Origin: Candidatus Thorarchaeota archaeon
GTDB lineage: Archaea; Asgardarchaeota; Thorarchaeia; Thorarchaeales; Thorarchaeaceae
Length of the DNA: 43,509 nt
Assembly (NCBI GenBank): GCA_016839275.1
Contig: JAEOUM010000114.1
Location: forward strand, 1-43,509
Reading direction: 5' to 3'
A program made the translations under genes and the position numbers. Below are positions 7,890 to 15,967 of this stretch, piece after piece. The notes under the pieces are model-generated. The model ran no database searches. It was given only the letters and a program-made list of their open reading frames with translations, and was not told the origin of the DNA. How positions within the stretch are numbered: the stretch's first letter is position 1; the number at the start of each line of letters is the position of its first letter.

Positions 7890-9092
7890 TTAAGAGTCCT
7901 GGTTTTGGAGCTGAGCTATTTTCTCCCTGACTTTATTCAATTCCCCAACTCGCTTCTTGACTCCTCCCTCTGCCTTATCGATTCGTTTCTGAATATTTTT
8001 GATTTTATCTTCTAGTGCTGAAACCTCTTTCTTCCTACGGTTCTCTGCCTTCTCAAACTCACCCTTAGCATCATCCCACTCTTGCTTTGCTAACCGCAGC
8101 TGTTCATTGATACTCTCATAGTGTATTCTCTTGACCTCTGACTTGTTGTGGCTCTCTTGTACACGAGCATCAAGTTGTGAAGTAATAGCAATTTGATTGG
8201 CAGTGACGAGTTGAATCTCCCTATGTAGATTTGCAAGTTCAGTCAGGAAATCTTTGATCTTGCCATCTTGAAGGTCTTCTTGATGCGTAATACAGGCTAG
8301 TATTTCATTCATCTCTTGTGTTTGAGCATCTCTTGTTGTGGGACGCGAAGCAACGGTGGGAGCTATAGTACTTGGTGACTTAGTGGAAACCTGCGCATCC
8401 GGGCTCATACTCGTGTTTTCTTTCAGTATTGTGGATTGCTTATCTTCTGCCACTGAAATTTTTTGAGGAGTAACCATTGTGCCCGATGGTTTTGTCATGA
8501 GGGGTGAGGGTGGGCCAGTTGCAGCTGGTGTAGGTGGGATTCGTTCTTTTTCTGCAAAGGTCTGCATTGGGGTCGATTTTGCTGTGACTACAGGTGGTGT
8601 TTCATGCACTGTATTCGCTGATCTGTTCATGGGTGGACCTTGGGGTCTATCAATTGGTTGTTGAGGTGTTTGAGGTTGAGTAGGCATGTCTTGCATAAGT
8701 TCTCTTACTTCACTTGCCCGGAGCATTCTTGTTTCAACTATATCTCCTCCCTCTTCTTGAATACCAACTTTTTCTGCTCTGGCAAACGCTTCCTTTGCCT
8801 TTTCCATCTCAGACTTGCCTCTACTGGATGACGTAGTTCTCATCCTATCTCTCGATATCTCACTTGGTCTTACCCATTGGTCGCCCGATGTGACACTAGG
8901 AGTTGTAGATACTGATTTGGGTGACACATCCGGTTCTGGTCTTGGCTTTTCAACAATCTCGGTTGGTTTGACTGATGGAGTGGGTGTTTTAGCTGAATTG
9001 TCCACTTTTGAGGTGAGGAGAGACTTTCCACAACGTACACAGTACTTGCGTATTGGATTGTTTGCTTTCCCACAGCTCGCACAAGTTCTCAT
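7890..9092 (-). CDS. Zinc-ribbon, disordered linker, coiled-coil protein
   Basis: About 400 aa in three parts. First, an N-terminal zinc ribbon (CASCGKANN...YCVRCGK, two C-x2-C knuckles) at about residues 4-24. Second, a long low-complexity linker rich in Pro, Ser and Thr (about 25-265). Third, a C-terminal segment (about 270-400) made almost only of charged heptad-like helix (QLRLAKQEWDDAKGEFEKAE and similar), a probable coiled coil. I do not recognise a family; the architecture suggests a cytoplasmic scaffold or adaptor. The TTG at 9119 extends the frame by nine codons, but ATG at 9092 puts the zinc ribbon right at the N-terminus. Confidence 0.75.
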   Translation of the reverse strand: MRTCASCGKANNPIRKYCVRCGKSLLTSKVDNSAKTPTPSVKPTEIVEKPRPEPDVSPKSVSTTPSVTSGDQWVRPSEISRDRMRTTSSSRGKSEMEKAKEAFARAEKVGIQEEGGDIVETRMLRASEVRELMQDMPTQPQTPQQPIDRPQGPPMNRSANTVHETPPVVTAKSTPMQTFAEKERIPPTPAATGPPSPLMTKPSGTMVTPQKISVAEDKQSTILKENTSMSPDAQVSTKSPSTIAPTVASRPTTRDAQTQEMNEILACITHQEDLQDGKIKDFLTELANLHREIQLVTANQIAITSQLDARVQESHNKSEVKRIHYESINEQLRLAKQEWDDAKGEFEKAENRRKKEVSALEDKIKNIQKRIDKAEGGVKKRVGELNKVREKIAQLQNQDS

Positions 9093-9304
9093 TGACCATT
9101 CATCCCGTGTTGTTCGCAATTTAAATTATTAACAACATACGCAGTAAAGGTTTTCCAAAGACTGGTTTTAGGAAAAATACATACATTTTCTAAAGGAATG
9201 TGTTTCACTGGAAATCTAAACGGCGTCTGGCTTGTCTACTTTACAACGCAGTTACATATTCGAATACTACCTAGAAGGTCTGGGTTCACTTACTTGTCTT
9301 GTTT

Positions 9305-10807
9305 CTAATCTTTGAAACCTGCTTGTTGTCTTGCCATCGCAACTGGTGGTTTTAGATCCTTAGGAACTGGTGAGACATAAGTTCTGTCGCTCTTTCTTCT
9401 TTCGAACTCATGGTGAATTTTCTTTAACACATCCGGTTTTGTGATGAGATCTATCGCTGAGCCGGCCATGGTCTTAGCTGCAAACATGAGTGACTTATGT
9501 CCTATACCAGCTCCACAGCATGCGACTACCTGCCATGAATGACCTCCTACACCCAGAACACAGGTTGAAGTTGTGAATTCCATCGTTGGTACAACCCAAC
9601 TCACATCTCCAACATCCGTAGATCCTGGCCATACAATATCCTCGTCCCACGGATCCATGATTTCAGTATCAATGCTGGCATCTAGTAGGTCTTCCCAACC
9701 GGGGCGTCTTGATAGACGAAGCTCCTCTACCTTATCCTCTCGAGATACTGTGGCTGAGATTTCCTCTGCAAACTTTAATTCCTGTTTGGAGTATTCTGGT
9801 GTACCTACCTCTCTCATATTAGACGTGACCACTTCGCTAAGTCCTTTGTTTGGAAGTACATTGTAGACTCCTTCAATGAACTCAACTCTATGTGTTGTAC
9901 GAGCCATCAGATCAGCTCCATCTGCAATCTTTTGCACCCACTCATACATATGATTGACCTGCTCCCGCTCTGGTGCCCTGATGTAGTACCAGCTTCTTGC
10001 ATATGGCGGCACAACATTCGGTTGCATCCCTCCATCTTCGATGACATAATGAATCCGTGCCTCCTGGATAATATGCTCGCGCATGAAATTGACACCCGTA
10101 TTCATCAGCTCTACAGCGTCGAGGGCACTCTTCCCTAAGAAAGGAGTATAGGCTGCGTGCGAAGAAACTCCATGGAAATGGAACTTGACAGAGTTTACAG
10201 CCAGAGTGCTTCCAATGCCTGCCACATTCGAGCTACCAGGATGGTGGCTCAAGACAGCATCGACATCGCTATACAGACCATCTCGAACCATGAACATCTT
10301 CCCACTATACGTTTCCTCTGCAGGAGTACCATAGAACCTAATGGTTCCCTCAATCCCATTATTCTCCATGGCAACTTTCGTTGCAATTGCTCCTGCAACC
10401 GCAGACACTCCATGGATATTATGACCGCACCCATGACCTGGAGCGCCTTCAATAAGTGGCTCTCTCTTTGTGGAAACTTTTTGGGATACGCCCGGAAGTG
10501 CATCATATTCTCCTTGAAAACCTATAACTGGCTTCCCACTCCCCCATGATGCCACAAATGCAGTGGGCATGTCAGCTACACCTCTCTGCACTTCAAAACC
10601 ATTTTCTTCAAGGATCTTTGCCAATAATTCTGAGGATTTGTATTCCACAAGACCAAGCTCCGCAAAGTTCCAAATTTTATCGCTTGCCTCGATTATTCTT
10701 GATTCATTAGTTGAAATCCATCGCCATGCGTCTTCCTTCAATATTGCTTCCTCCGATTCAGAAGTTCGTAAGAACTTAATCATAAACTGCTTTTTGGTGA
10801 ATACCAT
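9305..10807 (-). CDS. M20-family amidohydrolase (AbgB-like)
   Basis: 500 aa metal-dependent amidohydrolase. GFQGEYDALPGVSQ contains the Asp of the first metal site (E-Y/M-D-A-L-P). GAPGHGCGHNIHGVSAVAGA is the signature GHxCGHD/N-x-H stretch, YGTPAEETYSGK carries the general-base E-E pair, and LSHHPG supplies a metal-binding histidine. The lid/dimerisation domain begins at VNSVKFHFHGVSSHAAYTPF. The insertion pattern and length match p-aminobenzoyl-glutamate hydrolase subunit B-like proteins rather than peptidases. No AbgA partner is adjacent, so the true substrate is open. ATG start at 10807. Confidence 0.9.
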   Translation of the reverse strand: MVFTKKQFMIKFLRTSESEEAILKEDAWRWISTNESRIIEASDKIWNFAELGLVEYKSSELLAKILEENGFEVQRGVADMPTAFVASWGSGKPVIGFQGEYDALPGVSQKVSTKREPLIEGAPGHGCGHNIHGVSAVAGAIATKVAMENNGIEGTIRFYGTPAEETYSGKMFMVRDGLYSDVDAVLSHHPGSSNVAGIGSTLAVNSVKFHFHGVSSHAAYTPFLGKSALDAVELMNTGVNFMREHIIQEARIHYVIEDGGMQPNVVPPYARSWYYIRAPEREQVNHMYEWVQKIADGADLMARTTHRVEFIEGVYNVLPNKGLSEVVTSNMREVGTPEYSKQELKFAEEISATVSREDKVEELRLSRRPGWEDLLDASIDTEIMDPWDEDIVWPGSTDVGDVSWVVPTMEFTTSTCVLGVGGHSWQVVACCGAGIGHKSLMFAAKTMAGSAIDLITKPDVLKKIHHEFERRKSDRTYVSPVPKDLKPPVAMARQQAGFKD

Positions 10808-10852
10808 GTTTCACATAAATATACGCGGAGCGCAGTTTTTGAACGAAAACCC

Positions 10853-12265
10853 TTACTCCTTTGTAGGTAATTTGATTTTGAACGCTGTTCCTGTTTCTCC
10901 CGGTCTATCCACCAGTTCTATTGACCCACCATACCCTTCAATCACCTTCCGAGTCAGATAGAGCCCATAACCCCCTCCTGTGGTAGAAACTCCTTTAGTA
11001 AAGAGTTTGGGTTTAATCTCATCAGGTACCCCTGGTCCATCATCGTGTATCTCTATTCTTATCATGTCATCATCTTGAAACAGACTAATTCGCACTTGCA
11101 CTCCATTGGTTGAGAACTCTGCTGAGTTCCGGAATAAATTATCAAACACCATCTGAATCAATCTAGCACTTTGGATCCTGGTATTAGTTGCTGAGTTTTC
11201 GATGGTTACGGTAAGTCCAGAGTGTGTCTTTTCAGCTTGAACCTTCGCCTTTTTGATGATTTGAAGGATGTCAGTTTGATCCTCTTCCGCAGGTCGCCCG
11301 AAGACGTCAAGAAGATTAACCATCCTCTCCGAGGCGGCTTGCACTATCTCAATATACTCAAAGGATCGTGAGTCCTTGTCCATCAACATTAGAGCTGCTT
11401 CAGCATGATTCATGAGTACTTGAAGATCATTCCTCATATCATGTGAGAGAAATGAGGCATAGAGTTCCAAATCTTGATGTGAATTTCGAAGTTTCTCCTC
11501 TGCGATGACATTCCTTGTAATGTCCTCTTTTACTGCAACAAAATGTGTTATCTCACCATTCCCGCTTCTAATTGGGGATATCCATGCATCTTCCCAGTAC
11601 AGTTCTCCATTTTTCTTTTTATTCACAAAACGACCTCGCCATATCTCTCCTGACTTTATTGTTCTCCATAGATTCTCATAGACTTCCGGAGAGGTCTTGC
11701 CTGATTTCAACACTCGTGGGTTCTTGCCCATTGCCTCCTCGTATGAATACCCTGTCAATTCTGAGAACTTTGGATTAACATACTCTATGGTCCCCTCACA
11801 ATCAGTGATGACCACAGAAGTAGGACTTGCTTCAATCGCTCCATAGAGTTTTAGAAGCTCAAATTCACGTTCCTTTTCAATAGTAATGTCACTGACAACT
11901 GCCATTGTACCTATGACATTATCTTGATCATCTCTTCTAGGAACTCCCGATACCTTAACAACTATCTTGCCCCCGTCTTTTCGTATCATCCTTAGATTAT
12001 AGACCGAGGACACTCCAAAACGTCGCTTCGATGTTTCAGTATGTACTGTTTCTAGATCTCCTTCTGTTACGAACTCCCTGAGATTCTTTCCTACCAATTC
12101 GTGAGGTTCATACCCGAGCATACTTGCGAATTCCTTGTTGACGAAAATGAGATTCTCATTAAGATCTGTAATTCCAACACCCTCAGGAAGTTGAATTAAT
12201 AGATCTCTAAAATGCCTCTCTTTCAATATTACTTCAGTCTCATTTTCCATTCTCTCTGAGGGCAT
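10853..12265 (-). CDS. PAS-PAS sensor histidine kinase
   Basis: About 470 aa, no membrane helices, so a soluble sensor. PAS1 covers about residues 15-130 (ITDLNENLIFVNKEFASMLG) and PAS2 with its PAC motif about 140-262 (ITDCEGTIEYVNPKFSELTG, then FVAVKEDIT). The dimerisation helix has FLSHDMRNDL with the phospho-accepting His. The ATPase domain shows the N box (NLFRNSAEFS), G1 (DDGPGVPDEIKPKLF) and G2 (GGGYGLYLT). No response regulator lies next to it. Start ATG at 12265 (an overlapping TTG at 12268 is possible). Confidence 0.93.
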   Translation of the reverse strand: MPSERMENETEVILKERHFRDLLIQLPEGVGITDLNENLIFVNKEFASMLGYEPHELVGKNLREFVTEGDLETVHTETSKRRFGVSSVYNLRMIRKDGGKIVVKVSGVPRRDDQDNVIGTMAVVSDITIEKEREFELLKLYGAIEASPTSVVITDCEGTIEYVNPKFSELTGYSYEEAMGKNPRVLKSGKTSPEVYENLWRTIKSGEIWRGRFVNKKKNGELYWEDAWISPIRSGNGEITHFVAVKEDITRNVIAEEKLRNSHQDLELYASFLSHDMRNDLQVLMNHAEAALMLMDKDSRSFEYIEIVQAASERMVNLLDVFGRPAEEDQTDILQIIKKAKVQAEKTHSGLTVTIENSATNTRIQSARLIQMVFDNLFRNSAEFSTNGVQVRISLFQDDDMIRIEIHDDGPGVPDEIKPKLFTKGVSTTGGGYGLYLTRKVIEGYGGSIELVDRPGETGTAFKIKLPTKE

Positions 12266-12454
12266 CAATACATCTCTCTTGTTGGGTTTGTTGGATTTTG
12301 ACTAGTGTGGGCCTTTTTTGTACCTATCTCTTCTAAGTATATGTCCTTTCATATTCTCGAGGCGTTACAAAAATAAAGCTAAGCTCCGAATAGGAACTTC
12401 AGCAGGCTCTTATAGTGCTAATTCCACATAATAATCGATGGAGATGCCATTCAA

Positions 12455-13789
12455 ATGAACTCAGCTATACCCCCGTCAAATCTTACTATCTTCTGGGATG
12501 TTGAGAATGTTGCAGACGATTCTGCTACACATAAGTCTATGACTGAGAGGATACGAAGAACTGGTACGATTATCAAAGCCTATGCTTTTGCTGACTGGGA
12601 TACGCGTCGCCGAATGGCTGAAGAGTTGTACAGTCTGGGATATGATCTCATTCATGTTCCAGATATTAGGGATAATGCTAGCGATTACAAGATGGCATCC
12701 TATATCTTGGATCATCTTGTGCATTACCCTGAAACCTCTCAATATGTATTGATTACTGGTGATGGTGATTTCAAGCTGCTCGCTGGTGCGCTCAAAGAAC
12801 GTGGCGTTGATCTATGGCTCATTAGTAATCCACTCATTACCGCGTCAGAACTTCATGACCTTGCATCGAAGTATACCGATATCTTCTCCTTTAGACCTGC
12901 TCTCGATTGTGTGAATCCAGAAGACTGTGACGAATCTGTTCAGAGCATTGTCAAACTCCGTCACCTTGCAGCTGTTCAGCTCCAAGAGGTTGTCCGATTA
13001 ATAGCAAAATCTGGAAATAAGGCTGGCATGGGTCATGCAAGACATGTAATGAAATCATTAAATCCGCAATTCAATGAAAGCGATTTAGGTTTTGCATCTT
13101 GGAACGATTTCTTAGAATGGACCGAAATTCAAGATTATATTCGACTTGAAGGCGAACATCCAACAACCCTTCTCGCGCTCCCTGATAGACTCCCACCACA
13201 ATCGGTTGCAACATCAAAAGAAGTCAGCCAAGCATTTGAATTCCTTGCAAAAGTAGCTGAAGATGGTGTAAACGAGGGAACTCCCTATTCCCTGAAAGAA
13301 CTTGGTATAAAGATTCGTGAACTCGGTCTAGAGTTCGAGAAGATTGGTTATCGACGTTTCTCTGATTTTGTGCTCTCTGCAGAGAAGCGTGAAATGATAC
13401 GAATAGTATCTCCTGATAAGGAAGGGGATTCTCCAATTGTTCTACCATCCTATAATGTGAAACGTATGCATGAGTGGTTTGAGAAAAACGTTGAACGGAT
13501 TTTTGGCCCCTCCGTAAACGGTCCCAAAACAACCTTTCTGAGAAAGATTTCACAGATGCTCCTTGAAACTCACACAAGTCTTAACGAGCTCGAAAGATAC
13601 CTGACGGATGACAAGCTGAAAGAGACCTATTTTTCAATACTCAGTGCAAGCAATATTCCATTCCTACCACCATTTCAGCAGTCATATATTCACGTGCTGC
13701 TCGGGAAAGATTTTCCGTGTCATGATATCGTCACGAAAGTAAACATCGAACTAAGTCCACTTGGTATTAAGCTTCAATGTCCTGATTGA
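12455..13789 (+). CDS. NYN (PIN-like RNase) protein with two LOTUS/OST-HTH-like domains
   Basis: 444 aa. Residues about 6-145 form a NYN/LabA-type PIN-like nuclease domain: FWDVENV (first acidic residue), ASDYKMASYI (D-x-x-I/M helix) and YVLITGDGDFKLLAGALKERG (the S/T-G-D-x-D-F/Y motif). Residues about 165-245 (LQEVVRLIAKS... SWNDFLEW) and 265-345 (FEFLAKVAEDG... YRRFSDFVLSAE) each look like a LOTUS/OST-HTH winged helix, with the typical G/S-F/Y-x-D-F signature near the end. LOTUS domains bind RNA or helicases. The NYN+LOTUS layout is that of eukaryotic MARF1 and of some bacterial proteins. A role in RNA turnover is inferred. Confidence 0.85.
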   Translation: MNSAIPPSNLTIFWDVENVADDSATHKSMTERIRRTGTIIKAYAFADWDTRRRMAEELYSLGYDLIHVPDIRDNASDYKMASYILDHLVHYPETSQYVLITGDGDFKLLAGALKERGVDLWLISNPLITASELHDLASKYTDIFSFRPALDCVNPEDCDESVQSIVKLRHLAAVQLQEVVRLIAKSGNKAGMGHARHVMKSLNPQFNESDLGFASWNDFLEWTEIQDYIRLEGEHPTTLLALPDRLPPQSVATSKEVSQAFEFLAKVAEDGVNEGTPYSLKELGIKIRELGLEFEKIGYRRFSDFVLSAEKREMIRIVSPDKEGDSPIVLPSYNVKRMHEWFEKNVERIFGPSVNGPKTTFLRKISQMLLETHTSLNELERYLTDDKLKETYFSILSASNIPFLPPFQQSYIHVLLGKDFPCHDIVTKVNIELSPLGIKLQCPD

Positions 13790-13838
13790 CATAAGACTAA
13801 TCAACCACAATGCACACTCTGATTGAGATGTGCTAGAG

Positions 13839-14921
13839 ATGAATTCTTATGAAAAACTAGCTGCAACGCTAGATAAAATCCCTAATGGATTCCCAGCAGC
13901 AGATGATGGAACACATCTGAAAATTCTGGAGTGGATCTTCACCCCTGAAGAGGCAGAGCTTGCTAGTCAGTTAAAACTCAGTGGTGAAACCATTGACGAG
14001 TTGTCAAATCGGTTAAGCTTTCCAAAGCATCAGCTTGAGCAGCTACTTACAACTATGATTTCAAAAGGACAGATTAACTCATGGATGTCTAAAAGCGCAG
14101 GTCAAAGAAAGTATGCACTTCTCCCTTTTGCTGTTGGTATCTTTGAGGAACAGCTGAGTCGAATGGATAAGGAATTCGCTCAACTACTAGAACGGTACTT
14201 CAGTCATGGATTCAAGAAGATCACAGCAACCGAGCCTGTAATTTTCAAAGTCATACCTGTTAATCAAAGTGTTAAGACTGAGCTTGAGATCCATCCTTAT
14301 GACCAGGCTGAGCACCTACTAAAGAGTGCAGCATCTTGGGGAGTTCGTGAGTGCATTTGCAAGAAACAGAAAGCACTCATTGATGAACCCTGTACCTATC
14401 CGACAACGGTCTGCTTGATTTTTGCTAAGAACAGAGAGAATGCATTTGATCACGATGCACTCACAAAAACTATCACGAAAGAGGAATCACTGGAATTGCT
14501 GAAACAAGCAGAAGATGCAGGTCTTGTTCATTGTTCATATAATACACAGACCGGTCACAATTACATCTGCAATTGTTGTACCTGCTGTTGTGGTGTTCTA
14601 AGAGGAGTTAATGAACTGGACTCTCCTCGTGAGTACATCAAAACAGATTTCGCAATTTCTGTAAATGCTGATCTCTGCACAGGATGTGGAACATGTCTTG
14701 ATAGATGTCAATTTGGGGCTCTCAGCATTCCGAGTGATATCTGTGAAGCTAATACTACGCGTTGTATTGGGTGTGGCGTCTGTGCAATGGTATGCCCTGA
14801 ATCTGCACTGGAGCTCATAAGAAAAGAGCCTGCGGACAAACCACCGCCGCCTGAAACTATTATGGACTGGATGACCCAACGCGCAATTTCTCGCAATGTG
14901 GACCCGTCTGACATTCTATAG
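13839..14921 (+). CDS. Winged-helix plus Cys-rich plus 2[4Fe-4S] ferredoxin protein
   Basis: 360 aa from the ATG at 13839 (GTG at 13830 is also in frame). The N-terminal ~100 residues look like a wHTH (GETIDELSNRLSFPKHQLEQ, then a recognition-helix-like LLTTMISKGQI). The middle has VRECICKKQ...EPCTYPTTVC and an unusual CNCCTCCC cluster. The C-terminus is a dicluster ferredoxin: CTGCGTCLDRC and CIGCGVCAMVC. Proteins with this Cys-rich middle plus ferredoxin arrangement occur in many anaerobes without a firm function. A redox-responsive regulator or electron carrier is the reasonable guess. Confidence 0.82.
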   Translation: MNSYEKLAATLDKIPNGFPAADDGTHLKILEWIFTPEEAELASQLKLSGETIDELSNRLSFPKHQLEQLLTTMISKGQINSWMSKSAGQRKYALLPFAVGIFEEQLSRMDKEFAQLLERYFSHGFKKITATEPVIFKVIPVNQSVKTELEIHPYDQAEHLLKSAASWGVRECICKKQKALIDEPCTYPTTVCLIFAKNRENAFDHDALTKTITKEESLELLKQAEDAGLVHCSYNTQTGHNYICNCCTCCCGVLRGVNELDSPREYIKTDFAISVNADLCTGCGTCLDRCQFGALSIPSDICEANTTRCIGCGVCAMVCPESALELIRKEPADKPPPPETIMDWMTQRAISRNVDPSDIL

Positions 14922-14970
14922 TCTTTGTGGATTATGAGTATTCTTAAGAAGAAATGGCTCTATTCTGTTT

Positions 14971-15951
14971 GTGGAATGGCTCATGACAATCGAAACGAAC
15001 GCGAGCAAGAAGAATGCAAAACAAACGAAGGAACGACTCACGCCTTACATTCCTCATCTTGCCGAGTTCTATTTTGAACCAACTTATGATTGGAGCTATA
15101 TAGAAGCTGAGCAGCTTTTTTCCCAAACTACACATCAACTCAATGCGTTTGAACAAGACACTGTGAATTTCATAGAGTGTATAGAAGGCATGGAGCGATT
15201 GCCAAGGTCTTCTATTGATCTGGTTGTCGCTGATCCTCCGTTTGGCATCGATTTTGACGGAAAGAGCAGTGTGTATAATCGTGATGAGGCTCTCGTGATT
15301 GGTGGTTATGAAGAGGCTCAAGGATCATACTCAGAGTTCACAAGTAAATGGATGGGCAAGCTTCCTCGAGTCATGAAAAAGAATGCCTCTGTCTATGTGT
15401 TTAGTGGATGGACTAATCTTAATGCAATCTTGGCTGGTGCTGACAAAGCTGGACTTACAACATTGAATCATCTAATCTGGCACTATCCATTCGGTGTGTA
15501 CACGAAGCGAAGGTTTGTGACAAGTCATTACCACATTGTGCTACTTGTTAAAGATCCCAAGACATACTTCTTCAATAAGATAGAGAACTATCCTGAAGAT
15601 GTTTGGATTGTAAAGCGAAAATATCGGACTGGACTTGCGAAAAATGGGACTAAACTTCCCCTCGATGTTGTGGCTCGCTGTATTGATTTCTCATCAAGAC
15701 CAGGCGATATCATACTGGATCCTTTCATGGGAAATGGCACTACTGCTGTAGCTGCAAAATCCGCTTTCAGACATTTCATTGGATTTGAAATCAATAGGAA
15801 ACTGAAACCACTGCTCAAGCGCGAGATTAGTTCGACGCAGCCCGGACAATCATATAAGCCCTATAAGGAACGTCTTCCTACTGTGGAAGAATTAGCTGTG
15901 TTATATCCTCGTGCTTATCGGGAATATCAACAAAGAGCGGGACAGAAATAG
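14971..15951 (+). CDS. Adenine-specific DNA methyltransferase
   Basis: 326 aa SAM-dependent methyltransferase. Catalytic motif IV DPPFGIDF is N-terminal (about residue 88) and the SAM-binding motif I DPFMGNGTTAVAA is C-terminal, i.e. the beta-group order used by N6-adenine (and some N4-cytosine) enzymes. FIGFEIN after motif I matches motif II. The D-P-P-F tetrapeptide favours N6-adenine. No restriction endonuclease could be recognised next to it, so it may be an orphan. Start GTG at 14971, with an in-frame ATG four codons later. The following gene begins 17 bases after its stop. Confidence 0.9.
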   Translation: MEWLMTIETNASKKNAKQTKERLTPYIPHLAEFYFEPTYDWSYIEAEQLFSQTTHQLNAFEQDTVNFIECIEGMERLPRSSIDLVVADPPFGIDFDGKSSVYNRDEALVIGGYEEAQGSYSEFTSKWMGKLPRVMKKNASVYVFSGWTNLNAILAGADKAGLTTLNHLIWHYPFGVYTKRRFVTSHYHIVLLVKDPKTYFFNKIENYPEDVWIVKRKYRTGLAKNGTKLPLDVVARCIDFSSRPGDIILDPFMGNGTTAVAAKSAFRHFIGFEINRKLKPLLKREISSTQPGQSYKPYKERLPTVEELAVLYPRAYREYQQRAGQK

Positions 15952-15967
15952 TCCTTTAATCATTAAT

